Positions 55,838 through 64,000 of a stretch of DNA of 64,000 nt are shown piece after piece. The translations under genes were made by a program, and so were the position numbers. Numbering within the stretch: the first letter of the stretch is position 1; each line of letters starts with the position of its first letter. A model generated the notes under the pieces. It searched no databases and was not told the DNA's origin. It saw nothing but the letters and a program-made list of their open reading frames with translations. The stretch comes from Linanthus parryae (taxonomy: Eukaryota > Streptophyta > Magnoliopsida > Ericales > Polemoniaceae): assembly GCA_023055425.1 (NCBI GenBank), contig JALGPY010000003.1:18783001-18847000 (forward strand), given 5' to 3'.

Positions 55838-57268
55838 TGTAGGGTTTTGATTCATGGATCGCACAACGGAAGCATAATCAAACATAAACCATGCAAAACC
55901 CTCCAAGGATCACAAGTCTAGATGCATAACGATAGTAAAGGTTAGAAATCATAAAAACACCTTTGGGTTCTCCTTGATGACTTCAAACGCGAATAATGTC
56001 ACGTTCTCTATAGTTGATCCACGCCTAGAGTTGATCCTAGATCTCCCAAACTCCTTGGTGCTAGCCCGGATTAGGAAGAGGAAGAACGAATCACGCAAAA
56101 CGAGACAAAAAGAGGCTTTCGGCCTCTTTTGTCCGACGGGGACGGAGGCGGCGGCAAGGGGCGGCGTCGGCCCTCCTTGTTGCTTGCTCTCTCTCCTTTT
56201 GTTCTCTCCCACTCTTGTTATGTTCACTAATGAGCATAAGTTATGAGGAAGGAAGGAAGGAGGGTCCTTTATATAGTCCAACAACTCCTTGTTAACTACC
56301 TAAAGGACTTATTCTAGTCCAACTAGAATTCAATTTAGTCCCTTCCTTGCAAATTAGTCCCTACTAACTTTGCAAGGGTTTGCAAAGTGATCCTTCTAAT
56401 TAATTAATCCAATTAATTAATTCCCAAATCTAGTTCAACTCTATATAGCGTGTGACCCCATAGGTTCTATCTAGTTGGTAACAACTATTTGCTAATATGG
56501 AGCGGTTTCTAGCAAAACATCCATTCTAGCCAACTACTAGAATAGTCATCTTGACAACCTTTGTACAAGTAATTGTCTCATCCCTTTGCCTCCATATCCG
56601 GATTGGACACGAGACATACAAGTCACACTCGTATATCCAATCCATAGTTTCTCGATCCATGGGAATAGCCTTATTCGTGCAAATAACATCAATATCCCAT
56701 ATTGATTTATTTGAGTCTGGCCAGACATTCTATAAGCACTATCCCTCGAGTGGCCTAGGATATTTGCTCCCGTTATGTGGGAGGGGCAAATCCTCTCGAC
56801 GTCCACTACGATCTCTAAGCTTGCTTCTCATTGTATCCAGTACACGCCTTTATAACTACCCAGTTACGGTGTAGCGTTTAACGCTACCAAGATCACAATG
56901 ATCCACAACTAGAATATCTAGTGACTTCAAGTCTAAGGATGACAATACCATTGCACCGCGAGAAGCACTTGTGACTCAACATAACATGTATGTAGCCTTC
57001 TCGGAGATGGGTCAATCCAGTGCAACATTCCGTAATGCACACCTATGTGTTGGATCGTGATATCTCCATATCAATCCAACCCCATACTAGTCTATAGATG
57101 ATTGTCCCATTTAATCATTATACTTGACTAGGGATATTTAAGATAAACAACACAATTGTAAATCTAAGGACTTCATTATATTAAATATCCAATAAATAAT
57201 AAATGAATTTTCTAGCCATATACAAATTCATACTAAACTAGATTGCCTCTAGGGAATCTATTCCAACA
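55838..57268 (-). repeat. 3' LTR of copia G
   Basis: Complete 1,431-bp LTR, TGTAGGGTTTTGATTC...ATTCCAACA on the plus strand. It contains a GGAA microsatellite near 56246. Confidence 0.93.
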
Positions 57269-57278
57269 GTCTCCCACT
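57269..57278 (-). promoter_or_regulatory. Polypurine tract of copia G
   Basis: The minus strand reads AAGTGGGAGAC directly before the 3' LTR. Confidence 0.75.
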
Positions 57279-57282
57279 TGCA

Positions 57283-58691
57283 CTAGAGCCAATCTGGCGC
57301 ATCTTGTATGCCCATACTCCTAGTGTGCCCTTCATGCTTCCACTGCGTGAGAGGCTTCGTAAGCGGGTCTGACAGATTATCATCTGTAGGAATCTTGCAT
57401 ATCCGAACGTCTCCTCATCGATAATATCTCGAATCAGATGAAACTTCCTGAGTACGTGGTTGGACTTCTGGTGCGATCTTGGTTCCTTTGATTGCGCGAT
57501 CGCCCCAGTGTTGTCACAGAACAACTCCACTGGATCCTCAATGCTAGGGACCACACCAAGTTCAGAAACAAACTTTCTGATCCAAACAGCCTCCTTTGCT
57601 GCGCCATTTGCAGCAATGTACTCAGCCTCTGTTGTAGAATCAGCTACCGTCTCTTGCTTGGAACTCTTCCAGCGCACCGCTGCTCCATTCAGGCAAAACA
57701 CATATCCCGATTGTGATCTAAAGTCATCTCTGTCGGTTTGGAAGCTTGCATCAGTGTAACCCCTTACACGCAACTCTTCCTCACCTCCAAATATCAAGAA
57801 AGCATCCTTAGTTCTTCTCAAGTACTTTAGGATGTTCTTGACTGCAATCAAGTGACTCTCACCCGGATTGGATTGGTATCTGCTTGTCATACTCAAGGCA
57901 TATGACACATCTAGTCTAGTACATAACATGGCGTACATGATAGATCCTATGGCCGAAGCATAGGGAATCCTACTCATGCGTTCCTTCTCAATCTCATTGG
58001 AAGGACAACCACTCTTCGAAAGAGTGATTCCATGTGACATGGGCAAGAATCCCTTTTTGGAATCTTGCATGTTGAACCGTTTCAACACCTTGTCAATATA
58101 TGTACTTTGACTTAGGCCTAGCAACCTTTTGGATCTATCTCTATAGATCTTTATACCGAGTATATAGGCTGCTTCCCCTAAGTCCTTCATTGAGAAACAC
58201 TTTCCTAGCCAATCTTTCAAAGATTGCAGCATGGGAATGTCGTTTCCAATGAGTAGTATGTCATCCACATACAAGACCAGAAAAGCTACAGAGCTCTCAC
58301 TAACCTTCTTGTAGACACAAGACTCATCTTCGTTTCTGATGAAGCCAAACTCTTTGACCACTTCATCAAAACGTCGATTCCAACTCCTAGAAGCTTGCTT
58401 CAATCCATAAATGGATCGTTGCAGCTTACAGACTTTGTTGGCTTGCTTTGGATCCTCAAAACCCTCCGGCTGTATCATATACACGTCCTCGAGGAGATTC
58501 CCATAAAGGAATGCTGTTTTGACATCCATCTGCCAAATCTCATAGTCGTGGTATGCTGCAATTGCAAGTAGGATTCGGATGGATTTGGTCATTGCGACTG
58601 GTGAAAAGGTTTCGTCATAGTCAATACCATGAATCTGTCTGAACCCTTTAGCCACCAATCGGCCCTTATAGGTAATCACATTACCATCCAT
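57283..58691 (-). pseudogene. Copia G reverse transcriptase and RNase H
   Basis: RT: YKGRLVAKGFRQIHGIDYDETFSPV-type opening, MDVKTAFLYGNLLEDVYM, SIYGLKQASRSWNRRFD and the catalytic LVLYVDDILLIG. RNase H: GYTDASFQTDRDD, GYVFCLNGAAVRWKSSKQ, STTEAEYIAANGA and LFCDNTGAI. A missing base near 57390 shifts the last 45 codons. In the right frame the end (DNLSDPLTKPL... APDWL) stops at 57283. An extra A near 58695 separates it from the integrase frame. The core RT and RNase H are otherwise well preserved. Confidence 0.9.
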
Positions 58692-61232
58692 GTCGATCTT
58701 TCTTCTTGAAGACCCACTTGCACCCTATGGGCCGCGCCCCATCGGGTGGTTCCACCAAAGTCCATACCTTGTTGGTATACATGGATTCCATCTCGGATCT
58801 CATGGCTTCCAGCCACTTCTGAGAGTCTGGGCCACTCATGGCCTCTTCATAGGTAGTAGGCTCATCATCTATGAGCATCGTGTCACCGGAATCAGTTATG
58901 AGAAGTCCATACCTCTCTGGTTCCTGGCGCACTCTACTAGATCTACGAAGCTCTTGTGTTACCTGAACAGGTGGCTCCACAACTGTTTGTGGTTCCTGTT
59001 CATGTTCCATAATCGGTTCAGTGATTTGTGGTTCTTGAACCTCTTCAAGTTCTACATTCCTCCCACTCGCTTCTTTAGAGACAAACTCTCTTTCTAGAAA
59101 CACGCCGGTCCGAGCAACAAACACTTTGTTCTCGGTTGGATTGTAGAAGTAGTATCCCTTAGTTTCCTTAGGGTACCCCACAAACTTACACTTATCCGAT
59201 TTAGGCCCTAGCTTGTCTGACTGTAAACGTTTTACATAGACATCGCAGCCCCAAATCCTCATGAATGACAGTGTGGGACGCCTCCCACTCCACATCTCAT
59301 ATGGTGTCTTCATGACTGATTTAGATGGAACACGGTTAATGGTGAAAGCTGCACTTAATAGAGCGTAGCCCCAAAATGATAATGGAAGATTGGTTTGACA
59401 CATCATAGACCGAACCATATCCAATAAGGTTCGATTCCTCCTCTCGGACACGCCATTCCATTGTGGCGTTCCGGGTGGAGTGAGTTGGGACACGATCCCA
59501 CACTCTCTAAGATAGTCGTCAAACTCTTGGCTCAAGTATTCTCCTCCACAATCCGATCGTAGAGCCTTGATACTTTTGCCAAGTTGCTTCTCTACTTCAT
59601 TCTTGAATTCTTTGAACACTTCAAAGGATTCGGATTTTGCCCTCATAAGGTACACAAATTCATATCTACTGTAATCATCAGTAAATGTAATGAAGTAGAC
59701 ATAACCACCCCTGGCAGGCGTGGCAAATGGCCCACACACATCGGTATGTATGAGCGCCAATTGCTCACTAGTCCTTTCACCTTTCTTATTGAAAGGGGAC
59801 TTTGTCATTTTTCCCAATAAACAAGCCTCACATGTCTCATATGATTCAAAATCAAATGAGTCTAGTAATCCATCCTTATGGAGTCTAGATACACGTTTCT
59901 CATTTATGTGGCCTAAACGACAGTGCCATAAATAAGCAGGATTTAAATCATTTATTTCAATCCGCTTGGTATTAATGTTGTAGACAGGATTGCTTAGATC
60001 AAGGACATAAAGTCCATTAAATAATTGCGCACTAAAATAGTGAATATTATTCAAATAAAAGGAACAACAATTGTTCTTTATTGAAATAATAAAACCTTCT
60101 TTGTCCAAACAAGAAATAGAAATAATGTTTCTGCTCATAGCAGGCACAAAATAGCAATTATTTAATTCTAAAACTAATCCTGAAGGCAGAGATAGCTCGC
60201 ACACGCCTATGGCCAACGCAGCAACCTTTGCTCCATTCCCAACGCGCAGATCTACCTCCCCTTTAGCCAATCTTTTACTTACCTTTAGATCCTGCATATT
60301 TCGACAAATATGAGATCCACATCCAGTATCTAATACCCATGATGTAGAGATAGTTAAATTGACATCTACAACAAAAATACCTGGTGGTGGTGGAATCACT
60401 ATTCCAAGCCTCTTGTCCTCCAGATATTTTGGGCAGTTCCTCCTCCAGTGTCCAGGCTGACTGCAGTAGTGACACTCACCCTTAGTCACGACCTTGGCAA
60501 TGCCACCAACAGGCTTAAGGGCTGGTTCCTTGGACTTGGCAACTGACTTGCCTTTGCCCTTGGAGGAAGAGGCAAACCTTTTGCACTTTCCTTTCTGCAC
60601 CATCATTATGGCCTTGCCCTTACCCTTGTTGATGCTCTGTTCAGCCGTCCTCAACATGTTGAGTAAATCTGGCAGTGGTTTAACGATCTCGTTCATGTTA
60701 TAGTTCATAATGAACTGTCCATAACTCTCGGGCAACGATTGCAACACGAGATCGGTTGCCAACTCTTGGCCGACCGGGAACCCAAGACGGGCGAGATTCT
60801 CCAAGTACCCGATCATTCGGAGTACATGGGGTCCCATCGGGTTCCCTTCTGCCAGATGACATTTGAACAGTGCCTTTGAGACCTCATACCTCTCTACCCT
60901 CGCCTGCTCTTGGAAGAGCTGCTTTAGATGTTCGATCATATCGACTGCATTCATGTTTTCGTGTTGCTTCTGAAGCTCAGAAGTCATGGTGCAAAGCATA
61001 AGGCAGGCCGCATCATTAGCGTCATCGACACGCTTTTGATACGCCTTTAAGGCAGCAGGTGTCTGGTTCTCTGGACCTTCCGGAACATGCTCCTCTATTC
61101 GTACAGTTTCTTCTCTTGCTTGAGAACAATTCTCAAGTTTCTGTACCAATCAAGAAAGTTGGTTCCAGAGAGCTTGTCTTTCTCAAGGACAGATCGTAGG
61201 GAATGTTGTGAACTCGATGAGTTGTTTGCCAT
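58681..61232 (-). pseudogene. Copia G gag - protease - integrase
   Basis: The true start is the ATG at 61232 (MANNSSSSQHSLRSVLEKDK, then LSGTNFLDWYRNLRIVLKQE). One base is lost near 61100, after which the frame is open for over 800 codons. Order: gag capsid (MIEHLKQLFQEQARVERYE); zinc knuckle CHYCSQPGHWRRNC (CX2CX4HX4C); protease WVLDTGCGSHIC with DTG; GAG-pre-integrase (LWHCRLGHINEKR); and integrase (TDVCGPFATPARGG, LRSDCGGEY, TPPGTPQWNGVSERRNRT). It ends in the linker CKWVFKKK. It is typical of TNT1-94-like copia elements. Confidence 0.9.
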
Positions 61233-62893
61233 TTGGAATTCTACAAAAAGAAAAATACGCAAGTTTTAGTATTTGTGAATTTTTGACTATATTTAATAAT
61301 GGCTAGTTTATTAAATATAGCTCCCACTATTTTTCTACGGATTAATAACCCTCAAGATATTAATGCGGAAAATATCCTTATATTTTCTAGTGGGCCAAGA
61401 TCCATCTTTCATCTCCTTATGAGCTTGCTTTGGCAAGTCACCCATAATTTGACTACTTTAGGTAGGAACAATTCCAATTGCATCCCTTATGCAACTCTTG
61501 GTTCAATCGGGCAAATAACTCCTTATTTATCCATCCATATGGATAATCCCAATTGATTGCCTCTAGGTTTCTTAATCAAATTAATAGCCTAGTTGTGTTC
61601 AACCTCTTATCTAAACAATTGCACATTGTTACGTGCCATCACATTCCATCATTATGAACCAAGTCTCCATGCTTTGGCACGCACGAGCTTGATAAATAAT
61701 GATGATAATGAGTGTTTAAATAACGAGAAGGCAAGAACACAATATTTGAATTTTGAGGGATTTTAAATTCAATTCTTTCGTTGATCATTATCAACTAATC
61801 TATCTATTTGAGTTTGGGCACAACTCCAAATAATAGATCCGGGTTGTCTAATTATCTTATTATCCTAATTGCATGCATCATCCATACACCAACCACACAA
61901 ATAATAAGACAATAAATAAACAACCACAAAACAGAAATTAAACGTGATGTGGATATGGTCTTTTTCTAGACTAAGATAATTCCAAGCCAATGGAATTATC
62001 TATGAACCCTAAGCAAACACATCTCCATGCGTCTTGATCTCTTGGTCCATCCTTCATCGTCTTGTGGATTGCTCCATTCTCCATGCTCCATCTTTTGTGG
62101 CTTCTTTGGCTTTGGGCTTCTTTTCTCCAATCTTGGCTAACAATCTACTTTATCTAGCACTAGCTAATATCTATACTAAATAAAATAAATCTCACAAGTT
62201 GAGAAAAATTGGCACGCAGGCCATAAAACCCTAATTAATTATTACAATTAATTGATCAGCTCGCAGGCCGTAAAACCAAACCACAAAATTAAATATCCAC
62301 ATCAAACCACATCCTAAGGCCATATCCAATCACCATGCGATTTGCACATAAACAGTTAAAATCCAATTTTAACGCGCTTGGTCAATTTTTATTGATTTTA
62401 GGATTTCTAGGGTTAAAACGGTCCTTGGGCCCAACAATCCAATTGCCCGGGCCCATTAAAGTGAACCATAAGGCCCTAGGACCGGCCCGGCCCAAAACCC
62501 GCAAGCTAGGCCCGCGGGTTAGGGCCGCCCGGCCCCTTAGGGCTCCCAAGCTTGGGCGGCAAGCAAGGGGGCGGTCCCTAGGGGGGCCGAACCCTTCTAT
62601 GGGAGTTGTTTCCAAAACAACTCCCTTGCTTGGTTCCCAAGTTTGGTTGTTTCCTTGTTTTGGGAGAACTCCTTCTTCCCCAAGAATGCCCAAACCCTAG
62701 ATCTAAGATCCTAAAATTTTTCAAACTCACCAATTCATGCATCCAATGCAAAAATTGGATCTTGTTATGATTAATTGTTGACAAATTGCATCCCATGCTT
62801 GATTTGTCTTGTTTTACGCGATGAACAATCAAATTAAGGTGTAAAACAACAAAAACGTAACACATAAACCACGTTTATGCTCTATGACCTGTG
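61233..62893 (-). other. Long leader of copia G
   Basis: The 1.66 kb between primer site and gag holds no gene. The part near 62420-62620 is rich in GGGCC/GGCCC words and could be strongly folded in RNA. Confidence 0.6.
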
Positions 62894-62905
62894 GCTCTGA
62901 TACCA
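62894..62905 (-). promoter_or_regulatory. Primer binding site of copia G (initiator Met)
   Basis: The minus strand reads TGGTATCAGAGC, the classic primer site complementary to plant initiator tRNA-Met, one base after the 5' LTR. Confidence 0.92.
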
Positions 62906-62906
62906 C

Positions 62907-64000
62907 TGTAGGGTTTTGATTCATGGATCGCACAACGAAAGCATAATCAAACATAAACCATGCAAAACCCTCCAAGGATCACAAGTCTAGATGCATAACG
63001 ATAGTAAAGGTTAGAAATCATAAACACACCTTTGGGTTCTCCTTGATGACTTCAAACGCGAATAATGTCACGTTCTATATAGTTGATCCACGCCTAGAGT
63101 TGATCCTAGATCTCCCAAACTCCTTGGTGCTAGCCCGAATTAGGAAGAGGAAGAACGAATCACGCAAAACGAGACAAAAAGAGGCTTTCGGCCTCTTTTG
63201 GCCGACGGGGACGAGGGCGGCGGCAAGGGGCGGCGGCGGCCCTCCTTGTTGCTTGCTCTCTCTCCTTTTGTTCTCTCCCACTCTTGTTATGTTCACTAAT
63301 GAGCATAAGTTATGAGGAATGAAGGAAGGACGGTCCTTTATATAGTCCAACAACTCCTTGTTAACTACCTAAAGGACTTATTCTAGTCCAACTAGAATTC
63401 AATTTAGTCCCTTCCTTGCAAATTAGTCCCTACTAACTTTGCAAGGGTTTGCAAAGTGATCCTTCTAATTAATTAATCCAATTAATTAATTCCCAAATCT
63501 AGTTTAACTCTATATAGCGTGTGACCCCATAGGTTCTATCTAGTTGGTAGCAACTATTTGCTAATATGGAGCGGTTTCTAGCAAAACATTCATTCTAGCC
63601 AACTAATAGAATAGTCATCTTGACAACCTTTGTACAAGTAATTGTCTCATCCCTTTGCCTCCATATCCGGATTGGACACGAGACATACAAGTCACACTCG
63701 TATATCCAATCCATAGTTCTCGATCCATGGGAATAGCCTTATTCGTGCAAATAACATCAATATCCCATATTGATTTATTTGAGTCTGGCCAGACATTCTA
63801 TAAGAACTATCCCTCGAGTGGCCTAGGATATTTGCTCCCGTTATGTGGGAGGGGCAAATCCTCTCTACGTCCACTACGAACTCTAAGCTTGCTTCTCATT
63901 GTATCCAGTACACGCCTTTATAACTACCCAGTTACGGTGTAGCGTTTAACGCTACCAAGATCACAATGATCCACAACTAGAATATCTAGTGACTTCAAGT
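62907..64000 (-). repeat. 5' LTR of copia G (cut by window end)
   Basis: The first 1,094 bp of the plus-strand image of the LTR, aligned along its whole length to 55838 onward. By the length of the partner about 340 bp lie outside the window. Confidence 0.92.

Larger units (their letters stand above)
55838..64000 (-). mobile_element. Copia element G (runs past the window end)
   Basis: A minus-strand Ty1/copia element. LTRs of 1,431 bp begin TGTTGGAATAG and end CCCTACA in element sense. The left one (55838-57268) is complete and the right one (62907 onward) is cut by the window edge. An initiator-Met primer site and a purine tract are in place. Gag-pol carries three frameshifts. The LTRs differ by about 17 substitutions in the 1.09 kb compared. 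The left flank is CTTAT; the right flank is outside the window. Confidence 0.92.

Noticed and set aside
62382..62693. Pro/Gly-rich protein in the leader of copia G
   Set aside because: Both strands are open because of GGGCC-rich repeats. There is no homology and it lies in the untranslated leader.

Overview
The window reads as nuclear DNA of a flowering plant, probably a eudicot; I cannot name the species. The evidence is plant-type F-box/FBA genes, Ty1/copia and Ty3/gypsy retrotransposons with tRNA primer sites, LINE pieces, MITEs and short AT-rich introns. Almost all of it is transposable-element DNA. Only two ordinary host genes look intact: the F-box gene at 9624-10934 (+) and a small two-exon gene of unknown function at 53695-54266 (-).

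Left part (1-11617): a dead F-box gene (2145-3292), a LINE 3' fragment (3832-5128, -), a short degraded gypsy element (about 5130-7967, -), a non-autonomous hAT element carrying the start of some other gene (8584-9311), the intact F-box gene, and the 5' part of a third, broken F-box gene (11130-11474).

Middle (11475-51300): a deep nest whose layers can be peeled off by target-site duplications (TSDs). An old copia relic E cuts the third F-box gene. Copia element D (11618-49269, TSD CTTTT) sits in E. Inside D lie element A (14079-29417, +, TSD CCTTT) and a solo LTR C (31386-47405, TSD ACTGG/ACTAG). Element B (31736-47139, -, TSD GTGGT) lies inside solo LTR C. A, B and C belong to one Ty3/gypsy family of the Tat lineage, shown by the second RNase H, the roughly 15.4 kb length and the 0.62 kb LTRs. 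A and B each hold gag-protease-RT-RNaseH-RNaseH-integrase in sense. Then come a 54-bp tandem array, a conserved small antisense ORF with its own TATA box, and a five-exon antisense gene of about 1,326 codons with a plant mobile domain (PMD). A and B face opposite ways and form 15-kb inverted arms 2.3 kb apart.

Right part (51301-64000): a MITE cluster with one MITE inside another, the two-exon gene, a segment of unknown origin (54330-55837) that faintly resembles plant mitochondrial spacer DNA, and a copia element G (55838 to beyond the window end, -) with 1.43-kb LTRs, an initiator-Met primer site and a frameshifted gag-pol.

Most interesting are the spliced antisense PMD gene, whose introns and reading frame are kept in two independent copies; the second antisense ORF with its own promoter; an in-frame TGA between protease and RT shared by both copies; and the fact that the youngest insertion, B, was broken or became broken almost at once, which suggests movement in trans.
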